A stretch of 64,000 nucleotides of DNA from Bacteroidales bacterium (GTDB taxonomy: Bacteria; Bacteroidota; Bacteroidia; Bacteroidales; Bacteroidaceae). Where the stretch lies: NCBI GenBank assembly GCA_015060965.1, contig SUXN01000004.1:14281-78280 (forward strand), written 5' to 3'. The notes beneath the pieces are model-generated. The model worked only from the letters and a program-made list of their open reading frames with translations, ran no database searches and had not been told where the DNA came from. The position numbers were made by a program, and so were the translations under genes. This document shows, one piece after another, positions 8,735 to 17,546 of the stretch; positions within the stretch are counted from its first letter, which is position 1, and every line of letters begins with the position of its first letter.

Positions 8735-10411
8735 TTACTTGTTAGCGAAAGCCTTCTTCATAGCCTTTGCAATAGCCTTGTCAGCTGATGCCTTAGCAGC
8801 GTCGAGCTTCTTCTGAGCCTTAGCCTCTGCCTTTGCATCGCCGGCTTCCTTGGCAGCCTTTACTGCATCGTAGAGAGCCCAAAGGTTCTTCTTTGCAGCA
8901 ACCTCCTTCTGTGTAGCGCTGTAAGCCTCAGCGTATGCCTCTGTAGCAGCCTCTGCCTCAGGAGCAGCATATGCGTGCTTGTAACCCTTCTGAACATCCC
9001 AGTAACCACGTGTGAAGTCGGGGAATGTTACAGCTGCGCAGTTGTTGTCCATTGACAATGTACCGAGCTCTGCCAAGCAGCACCACTCTGCCAAGTCATA
9101 AACGTCCATATCAAGTGGAAGACCATTCTGCAAGCAGTAAACAAGACGTGAGTCCATTACGAAGTCCATACCACCGTGACCGAGGTCGCGACCCTTCTCA
9201 ACATACTTCTTGAGGATTGGGTGGTAGTACTTTGCCATCATGGCATCCTTCTGTGCATCGCTCATGAAGCCGTGAGCATTGAGGTTGTCAACCTGAGGTG
9301 CGCCTGTATCCTTGAGAGCATCGCCTGAAAGGGCAAGCTTTGGCTCCGGATACTTTGTAGCGTAACCCTTTGTACCTGTAAGCTTGAACAAACGGTTGTA
9401 TGGCTGAGGAGTCATAACGTTGTGCTGGATCTCGACAACCTTACCCTTTGCTGTACGCATGAGAGTTGTAGTGTGGTCACCGTTGCGGAACTCCTTGCAC
9501 TCCTTACCTGTCTTCTCCTTTACGAGCTCCTTGCCGAAGAAAGGATCTGTATCCATTGCAACCAATGTTGTGAAGCGGTCACCACGGTGAATGTCGAGGC
9601 ACTGTGCAACGGGGCCAAGGCCGTGAGTAGCGTAGAGGTCGCCACGGTTCTCCTTGTTGTACTTCAGACGCCAGTGGAGGTTGTCAACATCGTTGTCGGC
9701 AGGGTCCTTCCAGTATGCATCCCAGAACCACTCGAGGCTGTGGATGTAAGCACCCTCGGCGCGGATGATCTCACCGAATACACCGTCCTGAGCCATTGCA
9801 AGAGCGTTCATCTCATAGTCGTCGTAGCAGCAGTTCTCGAGGATGAAGCAGTGGAGGCGTGTCTTCTCTGCGAGGTCGATAAGGCTCCAGCACTGCTCGA
9901 GGTTCATTGCAGAAGGCACCTCGATAGCTGTGTGCTTGCCGTTCTCAAGAGCGCACTTTGCTACAGGATAGTGGTGGTTCCAGTCAGCAGCTACATACAC
10001 GAGGTCGATATCAGGACGCTTGCAAAGCTCCTCATAACCCTTCTCGCCTGAATAGATGTCAGCCGGGATAAGACCCTGCTTGCGGAGCTCCTCCTGACAC
10101 TTTGCAGCGCGATCATACTCATAATCGCAAAGAGCCACGATCTCAACACCGGGGATACGGCAGAAACGTACAACCGCACCAGGACCACGCATGCCAAGAC
10201 CCACGAATGCAACGCGTACAGTCTTGATTGGAGCAACTGCGAGGTTCAGAGCGTGCTCCTGACCAGCAGGACGCTCAGGTGTCTCAACTACAATAGTACC
10301 TTTGTCCCAATGCCACTTTGTCGATGGAGAAAGTGACTGTGCCTGTGCTGTAGAGCCTGCAAGGGCCATGATACCACACAAGGCAAGACCGAAAAATTTC
10401 TTCAAGTTCAT
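8735..10411 (-). CDS. Secreted GH109-like Gfo/Idh/MocA family protein
   Basis: 558-aa protein with a Sec signal peptide (MNLKKFFGLALCGIMALAGS then TAQAQ). A Rossmann fold follows, with GLGMRG at 71-76 and the acidic NAD-binding residue Asp96. The motif EVP (163-165) replaces the EKP typical of dehydrogenases, and the segment LENCCYDDYEMNALAM with THGLGPVA resembles GH109 NAD-dependent glycosidases (alpha-N-acetylgalactosaminidase is the founding activity). It is therefore probably a periplasmic glycosidase acting on host or dietary glycans; the substrate is inferred. Residues about 482-558 form an unusual Ala/Lys/Glu-rich helical tail. The start at 10411 was chosen for the signal peptide; the frame is open further upstream. 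Confidence 0.85.
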   Translation of the reverse strand: MNLKKFFGLALCGIMALAGSTAQAQSLSPSTKWHWDKGTIVVETPERPAGQEHALNLAVAPIKTVRVAFVGLGMRGPGAVVRFCRIPGVEIVALCDYEYDRAAKCQEELRKQGLIPADIYSGEKGYEELCKRPDIDLVYVAADWNHHYPVAKCALENGKHTAIEVPSAMNLEQCWSLIDLAEKTRLHCFILENCCYDDYEMNALAMAQDGVFGEIIRAEGAYIHSLEWFWDAYWKDPADNDVDNLHWRLKYNKENRGDLYATHGLGPVAQCLDIHRGDRFTTLVAMDTDPFFGKELVKEKTGKECKEFRNGDHTTTLMRTAKGKVVEIQHNVMTPQPYNRLFKLTGTKGYATKYPEPKLALSGDALKDTGAPQVDNLNAHGFMSDAQKDAMMAKYYHPILKKYVEKGRDLGHGGMDFVMDSRLVYCLQNGLPLDMDVYDLAEWCCLAELGTLSMDNNCAAVTFPDFTRGYWDVQKGYKHAYAAPEAEAATEAYAEAYSATQKEVAAKKNLWALYDAVKAAKEAGDAKAEAKAQKKLDAAKASADKAIAKAMKKAFANK

Positions 10412-10519
10412 ATTACAGTGTGTTTTTAAATAAATATTGTTTGTTAATATCTCCAATGTCCGTGTTCCCAAAAGACGCAACGCGCACAACATACAATGCG
10501 CCATATTAGGATACAAATG

Positions 10520-10551
10520 CAAAGATAGCCAAAATAATATACCTTCACAAT
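10520..10551 (-). promoter_or_regulatory. Putative Bacteroidales promoter for the GH109-like gene
   Basis: On the minus strand TATCTTTG matches the -7 consensus TAnnTTTG, and ATTG lies 20 bases upstream as a weaker -33 element. It leaves a leader of about 100 nt before the start at 10411. Confidence 0.5.
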
Positions 10552-10578
10552 TTTGTTATAAAAATTTCAAAATTTTAA

Positions 10579-10642
10579 GAAGCTGTTTAAATTTCTTTCG
10601 AAAAAAATTTCGCAAGGCAAGGACATAAATTTAAACAGTTTC
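10579..10642. mobile_element. MITE-like element, short copy (64 bp)
   Basis: Terminal inverted repeats GAAGCTGTTTAAATTT and, at the other end, AAATTTAAACAGTTTC (one mismatch). The left flank is TAA and the right flank AAA. The interior shares CTTTCGAAAA and CAAGGACAT with the 188-bp copy at 51510, so it looks like an internal deletion derivative. It lies 10 bases beyond the stop codon of the DUF3472 gene and could fold into a hairpin in that transcript. Confidence 0.8.
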
Positions 10643-10652
10643 AAATGGTTTC

Positions 10653-11930
10653 TTATTCCAGCGTTGAGAAATCAATATCGGGAGCCTCTGTCACATTGCC
10701 TTTACGCTCGAACCAGGTACCCGATTTCAGATAATCATCGAAGAAACCGCCCATTGTCAAGAAGAATCCCTCTCCTTCCACACCGCCACGATAATCGAGA
10801 CGCTGTCTCTGATGTCCTGTAGCGTCACAGGTGAAACGGGCATGTGTCACGGGCACCCACTTACCGTCAACGGTACGCGCCCATTGGTTGCTGTAGCAAG
10901 CCTTACGGTTGATGTGACCCATAACAGGATTGAAGTTCTCAAGGAAAGAGTGCGCACCGGTGTACCATGTAGTGGTTTGCGGACGACGGAAAGATGCCAC
11001 AAGCTGCCACTTGCCCTTATGGTTGTCAAAGAAGTAGGCAGTATATACGGTATTGCCATTGCCGTCTGGTCTTACTCCCATGAGGAAACGGCAGCGCTCT
11101 CCTGCTTTCCAGTCATAATACATGTAGCTCTGGCCGCCTGAACCCTCGTTGCCGAAGTCATTTACCTTCACGCCGTCACCCTTCTTCACAAGTGTGACAC
11201 GCAATGAATCGGGAATCTCGGAAGGATTGTCGGTATTGAACGGACTCCACACAGAGAAGAGCACCCTTCTCTTATGAGGGCTGTTGTTCTGCATTCCGAA
11301 GTAACCCTGACCGAAGCCGCAAGCCATATAATAGCTGCTTGGGATATCACCCTCCTCGGGCACTACAATCTCATTGTAGAACCACTCGATATCCTCCTCG
11401 GGAAGAGCATAGCCCAGATGCACAGATGGACCACGGCGTCCGAAATGGGTGCTGAACTCAGGGCTTACGCAGACTACAGGAGCCACGTCGCCACCGACAA
11501 CAACCTGAGCCACATTGCCGAAGCCCTCGCCGGCCTTAATCTTGAGGCCACGTATATCCATCTTTATATATCCGGGCTCCTGTACCTTGAAAGTACCCAC
11601 CTTCACAAGCTCCAGTTCGTCGCTGTCGAGCTTGATTTTCTTCTTTTTACCCAAAAGAGAGACTTCAATCTTGGAATGTCCTTTTGCCTTGAGCGCGACA
11701 TCCATCTTGCCGCTCTTCTCAGCCCTGAAGTAGAAGCTGACCACTGTCTCGGGACTGTTCCAGTTACGCAGTTCGCAGCGCTGTTCATCGATGAACGCAT
11801 TCTTCTCGGGACCTGCTGTCACATAGCCGTTGGCCGACAAGGTTACGACACTCTCGCTTTGGGCCACCGCCGGCAGCACAAAAAGTGAAGCCACAACAAA
11901 TGAAACCAAATACAGAATTTTCTTTTTCAT
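10653..11930 (-). CDS. Secreted DUF5077/DUF3472 domain protein
   Basis: 425-aa exported protein with a signal peptide (MKKKILYLVSFVVASLFVLP, cleaved near AVAQ). The N-terminal third, to about residue 140, resembles DUF5077, a beta-sandwich often found with carbohydrate-active enzymes. The rest matches DUF3472, with the aromatic segments SSYYMACGFGQGYFGMQNN and TWYTGAHSFLENF. The families are common in gut Bacteroidales and have no established reaction; a carbohydrate-related role is a guess from domain company. It is the last gene of the yicC-gmk-nadD-MORN run, 42 nt after the MORN gene. Confidence 0.75.
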   Translation of the reverse strand: MKKKILYLVSFVVASLFVLPAVAQSESVVTLSANGYVTAGPEKNAFIDEQRCELRNWNSPETVVSFYFRAEKSGKMDVALKAKGHSKIEVSLLGKKKKIKLDSDELELVKVGTFKVQEPGYIKMDIRGLKIKAGEGFGNVAQVVVGGDVAPVVCVSPEFSTHFGRRGPSVHLGYALPEEDIEWFYNEIVVPEEGDIPSSYYMACGFGQGYFGMQNNSPHKRRVLFSVWSPFNTDNPSEIPDSLRVTLVKKGDGVKVNDFGNEGSGGQSYMYYDWKAGERCRFLMGVRPDGNGNTVYTAYFFDNHKGKWQLVASFRRPQTTTWYTGAHSFLENFNPVMGHINRKACYSNQWARTVDGKWVPVTHARFTCDATGHQRQRLDYRGGVEGEGFFLTMGGFFDDYLKSGTWFERKGNVTEAPDIDFSTLE

Positions 11931-11972
11931 TATTTATTAATTTAAATGTTATTCAAGTGATGAAAGGTATGG

Positions 11973-12620
11973 TTACTCATCGACCCTGCTGTCGCCGAGC
12001 CATTTGCCATAGAATATGCGGTGGTCAGGGTTTATGAGCATTCCGTATCCGTTGCGGTAACCGCCTTCATAACGTCCGTACCAAATCTCACCGTTCGCCC
12101 AATAATAGACACCGTAGCCGTGGCGCTTGCCATTGTAGAACTCACCAATATACACATCGCCGTTGGCGTATGTCTCTTTCTTGAACGAATAGGGCGAAAC
12201 AGGATGCTCTGCCGACGGCACAAGCGGATAGACCAGACGCGCATTGCCCTCCTTTGAGTAGAGGCGCAGGATGTTGCCTGTAGCAAGGTCATAGATGACA
12301 TAATGGTTCTCGCCGCCCACCTTTGCAATCTTGTCGGTTATTGATATTCCGAAAATGTTCTTTCCGTTGCGGAACTGTCCGAACGAGCGGGTACCGTCGG
12401 CCGCAAGGATAAAGCCCCATCCGTATATCTTGCCGTCGATGATTGTTCCGGTATACTGTCCGGTGCTGCTCGACAGGAAATTCTGCGAAGATTCGTTCTT
12501 TACATAATCACAGAATACCGCCTGCAGCGGGTCGCACATCTCGTCGTAGAGTTTCACCGGCTCCTGAGCGGAGAGTGTCATCGCACAAGCGAAAAAAAGC
12601 AATGTTACAATATTCCTCAT
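11973..12620 (-). CDS. Exported MORN-repeat protein
   Basis: 215-aa protein with a Sec signal peptide (MRNIVTLLFFACAMTLSAQE). Two or more MORN repeats are evident near the C-terminus (YANGDVYIGEFYNGKRHGYG, then GEIWYGRYEGGYRNGYGM), and an earlier degenerate one reads GTIIDGKIYGWG. MORN repeats form beta-hairpin arrays used for protein or lipid contacts, and no enzymatic domain is visible. It begins 3 nt after the nadD stop, suggesting translational linkage. Specific function unknown. Confidence 0.75.
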   Translation of the reverse strand: MRNIVTLLFFACAMTLSAQEPVKLYDEMCDPLQAVFCDYVKNESSQNFLSSSTGQYTGTIIDGKIYGWGFILAADGTRSFGQFRNGKNIFGISITDKIAKVGGENHYVIYDLATGNILRLYSKEGNARLVYPLVPSAEHPVSPYSFKKETYANGDVYIGEFYNGKRHGYGVYYWANGEIWYGRYEGGYRNGYGMLINPDHRIFYGKWLGDSRVDE

Positions 12621-12623
12621 CTC

Positions 12624-13199
12624 TTATTTATACAATTCATTTTCAATTATAAAACGCTCCACCTCGGGAGTCACCAGCCCCGAGATTCTTTCTCCTGCAG
12701 CCACAGCCTCGCGCACCGCCGTAGAGCTTACATCATAGAGCTCTGCCGGGAGCCACACGACATTCTCGGGAAGCTGCGGAGCATTGCCGTCACCGCGCGG
12801 ATAGACAATGATACCGTAACGCGCGAGTATCTCGTCGGCCTTGTACCAGCGGTCGAACTTCTCCCAATTGTCGGCACCTATCAGCAGCAGGAACTCCCTG
12901 TCGGGATAAGCCTCTTCAAGGGCAGCGAGCGTGTACACCGTATATGACGGGCGCGGCAAAGCGAACTCAAAGTCGCAGGCCCTGAAAGAGGGGTTGCCCT
13001 TCACTGCCAGCTGCACCATCTGCAGGCGCAGGTTTTCGTCGGTCAAGTGGTTTCCCTGCTTATGCGGATTCTGCGGCGATACCATGAACCACACCTCTTT
13101 GGCAAGGCCACGTTCACACACCGCACGGGCAAGCGCCAGATGCCCCACGTGTACAGGGTCGAAGCTGCCGCCAAATATTACGGTCCTCTTCTTAATCAT
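12624..13199 (-). CDS. nadD: Nicotinate-nucleotide adenylyltransferase
   Basis: Adenylates nicotinate mononucleotide to deamido-NAD in cytosolic NAD synthesis. The diagnostic nucleotidyltransferase motifs are present: GGSFDPVHVGH near the N-terminus and SSTAVREAV near the C-terminus, with LIGADNWEKFDRW between. The start at 13199 (MIKKRTVIFGGS) overlaps the end of gmk by 8 bases; the frame is open further upstream but only across gmk. The length of 191 aa is normal. nadB lies elsewhere in the window at 35658. Confidence 0.95.
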   Translation of the reverse strand: MIKKRTVIFGGSFDPVHVGHLALARAVCERGLAKEVWFMVSPQNPHKQGNHLTDENLRLQMVQLAVKGNPSFRACDFEFALPRPSYTVYTLAALEEAYPDREFLLLIGADNWEKFDRWYKADEILARYGIIVYPRGDGNAPQLPENVVWLPAELYDVSSTAVREAVAAGERISGLVTPEVERFIIENELYK

Positions 13200-13758
13200 T
13201 AAGAAATTTATTAACAACCTCAACCAATTCAGCCTTTGCGGTATCAAGGTCATCGTTGACAATCACCCTATCGGCGAACTGTGCGAATGTCATCTCATAC
13301 TCGGCCTTGCTGACGCGCTTCTCAATCTCCTCGGGCGCAGTGTCACCACGACGCACAAGGCGCTCGCGCAGAGCGGCTATAGAAGGCGCCTGCACAAAGA
13401 TGAAGAGAGCACGCTCGCCATAATATTTCTTGAGGCTGCAGCCACCCTTAACGTCCACATCGAAAAGGATATTCTGTTGCTCTAACTGGCGTTCAACCTG
13501 TGATTTCAATGTACCGTAATAACGACCGGGATAAACCTCCTCATACTCCACGAATTCATCGGCGGCAATGCGCGCACGGAACTCCTCGGGGGTGAAGAAG
13601 AAATAGTCAACACCGTGCTTCTCCTCGCCACGGGGCGGACGGCTGGTCGCTGATACCGAGAAGCCGAACGAAGAGTCGCGGTCCATGAGAAAATGCACCA
13701 AGGTTGACTTGCCCGAGCCTGACGGGGCTGAAAAAATCACAACTTTTCCCTTGCTCAT
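13192..13758 (-). CDS. gmk: Guanylate kinase
   Basis: Phosphorylates GMP to GDP. Walker A SAPSGSGKST lies at residues 10-19, followed by the GMP-binding segment SATSRPPRGEEKHGVDYFF. At 188 aa it is a normal-length cytosolic enzyme. It begins 6 nt after the YicC gene and overlaps nadD by 8 nt. A gmk-nadD arrangement next to yicC is common in Bacteroidales. Confidence 0.97.
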   Translation of the reverse strand: MSKGKVVIFSAPSGSGKSTLVHFLMDRDSSFGFSVSATSRPPRGEEKHGVDYFFFTPEEFRARIAADEFVEYEEVYPGRYYGTLKSQVERQLEQQNILFDVDVKGGCSLKKYYGERALFIFVQAPSIAALRERLVRRGDTAPEEIEKRVSKAEYEMTFAQFADRVIVNDDLDTAKAELVEVVNKFLND

Positions 13759-13764
13759 AATTCT

Positions 13765-14640
13765 TTACATTATATTGAGTACCTGTTCTTTAATCTGCTC
13801 AAGTTCATCCTTCATCTTCACCACAATGTTCTGCATCTCGGCATGGTTGCTCTTGCTGCCCAATGTGTTTATCTCACGGCCCATTTCCTGGGCAATGAAG
13901 CCCAATTTCTTGCCCTGACCCTTATCGCCGTCCATTGTCACGGTGAAATATTTAAGATGGTTTGTCAGGCGCTGTTTTTCCTCGTTTACATCGAGCTTTT
14001 CTATGTAATAGATAAGTTCCTGTTCCAGACGGTTCTTGTCATAGTCGACCCCGGCAAGCTTTTCAAGGGAGTCGGTTATGCGGGCACGGATTTTCTCTAC
14101 GCGCTCGTTCTCGTATGGCTCTACCGACTGCAACAGAGCAGCGATATTGGATATATTGCCCGACAGTTTGACTGCCAGAGCCTCGCCCTCTTGCTTGCGG
14201 AAAGCCATAAGCTCGGCAATGGCACCCTTGATTCCTTCAAGGACCTCTTTCCACTCCTCGTCGCTCACATCATATACCTCCTTGCGCGCAATGACCTCGG
14301 GCATACGCAAGAGCACCTCAAAAAGATTCTCTGGCAACGAAACGCCCGTGTTCTTTGAAATCTCGGTCATCTGCTCAAGGTAGCCCTGCATGACAGCATT
14401 GTTTATCGAAGGCGTATCGGCCTTCTCGCTCTGCTCTACCCAAAGGGCAAAGTCAACCTTTCCGCGCTCGAGGGTGTTTGTAATGAGAGTGCGTATCTCC
14501 ATCTCCCTGCACTTGAACTGCGGAGCAATACGTGTGGAAAGGTCCATTGCCTTACCGTTGAGCGAACGTATCTCTACACATATCTTTCTATCCTGAAAAA
14601 GGGTCACGGTCTTTCCGTAACCTGTCATTGAATGTATCAT
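13765..14640 (-). CDS. yicC: YicC-family protein (putative endoribonuclease)
   Basis: 291-aa cytosolic protein with the family's N-terminal hallmark MIHSMTGYGK and the C-terminal DUF1732 segment (DKGQGKKLGFIAQEMGREIN, TLGSKSNHAE). E. coli YicC is described as an endoribonuclease; that role is assumed here. The start at 14640 was chosen because it gives the conserved family N-terminus. A possible -7 element (TATCTTCG on the minus strand, 14726-14733) lies 86 bases upstream without a clear -33 partner. Confidence 0.92.
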   Translation of the reverse strand: MIHSMTGYGKTVTLFQDRKICVEIRSLNGKAMDLSTRIAPQFKCREMEIRTLITNTLERGKVDFALWVEQSEKADTPSINNAVMQGYLEQMTEISKNTGVSLPENLFEVLLRMPEVIARKEVYDVSDEEWKEVLEGIKGAIAELMAFRKQEGEALAVKLSGNISNIAALLQSVEPYENERVEKIRARITDSLEKLAGVDYDKNRLEQELIYYIEKLDVNEEKQRLTNHLKYFTVTMDGDKGQGKKLGFIAQEMGREINTLGSKSNHAEMQNIVVKMKDELEQIKEQVLNIM

Positions 14641-14826
14641 CCCATCAATTATTTCGGCAGCAAAGGCCGCCATCGGTTACACAATATCACAAGGGCATAA
14701 TAACCCTAAAATGTTATACATCTGGCGAAGATAGGCAATAAATCGGAAAAAGTTTAAGATGAAAGCACTTTTTTGGACACATATATTAAAAAATATTATT
14801 TAATAGCAAGTATGCCGATTAATTCG

Positions 14827-14834
14827 TATCTTTG
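14827..14834 (+). promoter_or_regulatory. Putative -7 promoter element upstream of tsaB
   Basis: TATCTTTG matches the Bacteroidota TAnnTTTG consensus 51 bases before the tsaB ATG. No TTTG is seen at the expected -33 position, so support is partial. Confidence 0.4.
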
Positions 14835-14884
14835 CAGTTAACTGCGAGAATATGCGGAATGGGAACAATGACAAACAGAATATT

Positions 14885-15592
14885 ATGATAACAACGATAA
14901 TATTGCACATTGAGGCATCAACCGAGGTCTGTTCTGTAGCCCTGAGCCAGGACGGGCAAGTCTTTTTCGAGAAAGTGAACCGCGAGGAACGCTCGCACGC
15001 CAAGGTCCTTGCGCCTTTTGTCGAGGAGGCAATTAAGGTTGCCGACGAGCAGGGTGCCAAAATCAACGCCGTGGCATTGAGTTGCGGCCCCGGCTCATAC
15101 ACAAGCCTCAGGATTGCATCTTCAACAGCAAAGGGAGTATGCTACGGCAGGAATATTCCGCTGATTGCCATACCGACTACCGCAATAATGTGCGTGCCGG
15201 TACTTTTCCGTGACGACCTGCCCGAGGAGGCACTGCTCTGCCCCATGATTGACGCACGCCGCAACGAGGTGTATGCAACGGTATACGACAGGGCGTTGGG
15301 TGTGATGAAGGAGACACACGCCGAGGTGGTTACCGAGGAGAGCTTCAAGGAGTTCCTCGACCGCGGACCTGTATACTTCTTCGGCAACGGAGCCGGAAAG
15401 TGCAGCACAATAATCAACCACCCCAACGCACACTTCCTGCAGGAGTATAAACACCCGTTGGCAAAGAACATGATGCCGTTGGGAGAGCGCGCATGGTTCA
15501 ACGAGCAGTTCGAGGACATCGCATACTTCGAGCCGTTCTACCTCAAGAACTTCGTTGCCACAAAACCCAAGGAACTTTTGAAGAACTTTTGA
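14885..15592 (+). CDS. tsaB: tRNA threonylcarbamoyladenosine biosynthesis protein TsaB
   Basis: Partner of TsaD in forming the t6A modification at position 37 of ANN-decoding tRNAs. The ASKHA-type N-terminus HIEASTEVCSVAL and the motif SCGPGSYTSLRI are diagnostic. The ATG at 14885 places HIEAST at the expected position; an in-frame ATG at 14852 would add 11 polar residues. It is 235 aa, within the family's range. It opens a long co-directional run and ends 14 nt before the DUF4290 gene. Confidence 0.93.
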   Translation: MITTIILHIEASTEVCSVALSQDGQVFFEKVNREERSHAKVLAPFVEEAIKVADEQGAKINAVALSCGPGSYTSLRIASSTAKGVCYGRNIPLIAIPTTAIMCVPVLFRDDLPEEALLCPMIDARRNEVYATVYDRALGVMKETHAEVVTEESFKEFLDRGPVYFFGNGAGKCSTIINHPNAHFLQEYKHPLAKNMMPLGERAWFNEQFEDIAYFEPFYLKNFVATKPKELLKNF

Positions 15593-15606
15593 AACCGCAT
15601 ACGACA

Positions 15607-16227
15607 ATGATGGAATATAATACCAGACAGAAGAAATTGCCCCTGCCCGAATATGGACGTTCGGTGCAGAAGATGGTAGACCACGCGCTCACCATCGAGG
15701 ACCGCGAGGAGAGGCAGCAATGCGCAGCCACCATTGTGGAGATAATGGGAAGCATGTTCCCCAACACCCGCAACCTGCCCGACTATGAGCGCAAGCTGTG
15801 GGACCATCTGGCTATAATGTCCGACTTCTCGCTCGACATCGACTACCCCTTTGAGGTAATCAAGAAAGAGGAGTTCCACGTTGCCCCCGAGAAGGTCCCC
15901 TACCAGACAGGCGAGATAAAGAACCGCCACTACGGGCGCATTGTGGAGGATATGATTGCACATGCCTGCACACTGCCCGAGGGCGAAGAGCGCGACCAGC
16001 TCATTGAACTCATCGCTATACAGATGAAGAAGAACCACATCGCCTGGAACAAGGAGGGTGTGGAGGACAAGAAAATCTTCGACGACCTGCGCATATACAC
16101 AAAAGGCGCTATCGACATTACCGACAGGGAGATAAGGATTTATCCAAGCAACAACCAACGCAACGGCGGCAACAACAACGGCAAGCGCACAATGGGAGTA
16201 AAGAAACAGTTCAAACGCAAATTCTGA
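15607..16227 (+). CDS. DUF4290 family protein
   Basis: 206-aa cytosolic protein beginning MMEYNTRQKKLPLPEYGR, the family hallmark. The C-terminus is low in complexity and basic (a run of Asn and Gly, then Lys/Arg). DUF4290 is restricted to Bacteroidota and usually sits directly before murA, as here, 6 nt away. The function is not established; the basic tail might bind RNA or another anionic partner, but this is conjecture. The start was placed at the first Met of the conserved N-terminus, 14 nt after tsaB. Confidence 0.88.
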   Translation: MMEYNTRQKKLPLPEYGRSVQKMVDHALTIEDREERQQCAATIVEIMGSMFPNTRNLPDYERKLWDHLAIMSDFSLDIDYPFEVIKKEEFHVAPEKVPYQTGEIKNRHYGRIVEDMIAHACTLPEGEERDQLIELIAIQMKKNHIAWNKEGVEDKKIFDDLRIYTKGAIDITDREIRIYPSNNQRNGGNNNGKRTMGVKKQFKRKF

Positions 16228-16233
16228 CACACT

Positions 16234-17538
16234 ATGGCATCATTCATAATTGAAGGCGGACACAGACTCAACGGAAGCATCACCCCACAGGGTGCAAAGA
16301 ATGAGGTTCTGCAGGAGATATGCGCCACACTGCTCACAAGCGAGAAGGTAACGATTGAGAACATCCCCGACATTGCAGACGTGAACAACCTCATCGGCCA
16401 ATTGATGAATATGGGCGTGTCGGTGACACGCAACGGCGTGGGCTGCTACACATTCCAGGCCAACAACATAAACCTCGACTACATCGAGAGCGAGGAGTAT
16501 ATCAACGGCTGCGCCCGCCTGAGAGGCTCTGTGATGTTCATAGGACCGCTCATGGGAAGGTTCGGCAAGGCGACAATGTCGGAGCCCGGAGGCGACAAGA
16601 TAGGACGTCGCAGGCTCGACACACACATCATAGGCTTGCAGAAGCTGGGTGCGGAGTTCTCTTTCGATACCGACAAGAGGGTTTACCGCATGAGCGCAAA
16701 GAAGCTGAAAGGATGCCCGATGCTGCTTGACGAGGCTTCGGTAACAGGTACTGCCAACATAATCATGGCAGCCGTGCTTGCCGAGGGAAAGACCGTAATC
16801 TACAACGCTGCCTGCGAACCCTACATACAGCAGCTGTGCCGCATGCTCAACAAGATGGGCGCGAAAATCTCGGGCATAGCAAGCAACCTCATCACCATTG
16901 AGGGCGTGAAGGAACTTTGCGGATGCACGCACCGCGCGCTGCCCGACATGATTGAGGTGGGCAGCTTCATCGGAATGGCAGCTATGACACAGAGCGAACT
17001 CACCATCAAGGATGTGTCGTTCGAGAATCTGGGCATCATCCCAGACAGCTTCCGCAAATTGGGTATCAAATTCGAACAGAGAGGTGACGATATCTTCATC
17101 CCGGCCCAGGAGCATTATGAGATTGACTCGTTCATCGACGGTTCAATCATGAACATAAGCGATGCGCCGTGGCCGGGGTTGACCCCGGACCTCCTGAGCG
17201 TTCTTCTCGTGACAGCAATACAGGCAAAAGGCAGCGTGCTCATTCACCAGAAGATGTTCGAGAGCCGCCTCTTCTTCGTCGACAAGCTAATTGACATGGG
17301 AGCTCAGATTATCCTATGCGACCCACACAGGGCTGTGGTCATAGGACATGACAGACGCTTCACACTGAAACCCCGCGCAATGAGCTCACCTGACATCAGG
17401 GCCGGTATTGCGCTGCTCATTGCAGCCATGAGCGCCGACGGCATAAGCCGCATCGACAACATCGAGCAGATTGACCGCGGCTACCAGAACCTTGAAGAGA
17501 GACTAAACCAGATTGGAGCAAAGATAACACGTTCATAA
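16234..17538 (+). CDS. murA: UDP-N-acetylglucosamine 1-carboxyvinyltransferase
   Basis: First committed step of peptidoglycan synthesis: transfers enolpyruvate from PEP to UDP-GlcNAc. The catalytic Lys22-Asn23 pair is in GAKNEVLQ. The loop that carries the fosfomycin-reactive Cys in E. coli (PGGC) reads PGGDKIGRRRLDTH here, with Asp at position 121. Cys-to-Asp MurA enzymes, as in Mycobacterium and Chlamydia, remain active and resist fosfomycin. The length of 434 aa is normal. It lies between the DUF4290 gene and rimM, with 6- and 8-nt gaps. Confidence 0.96.
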   Translation: MASFIIEGGHRLNGSITPQGAKNEVLQEICATLLTSEKVTIENIPDIADVNNLIGQLMNMGVSVTRNGVGCYTFQANNINLDYIESEEYINGCARLRGSVMFIGPLMGRFGKATMSEPGGDKIGRRRLDTHIIGLQKLGAEFSFDTDKRVYRMSAKKLKGCPMLLDEASVTGTANIIMAAVLAEGKTVIYNAACEPYIQQLCRMLNKMGAKISGIASNLITIEGVKELCGCTHRALPDMIEVGSFIGMAAMTQSELTIKDVSFENLGIIPDSFRKLGIKFEQRGDDIFIPAQEHYEIDSFIDGSIMNISDAPWPGLTPDLLSVLLVTAIQAKGSVLIHQKMFESRLFFVDKLIDMGAQIILCDPHRAVVIGHDRRFTLKPRAMSSPDIRAGIALLIAAMSADGISRIDNIEQIDRGYQNLEERLNQIGAKITRS

Positions 17539-17546
17539 CCAAACGC

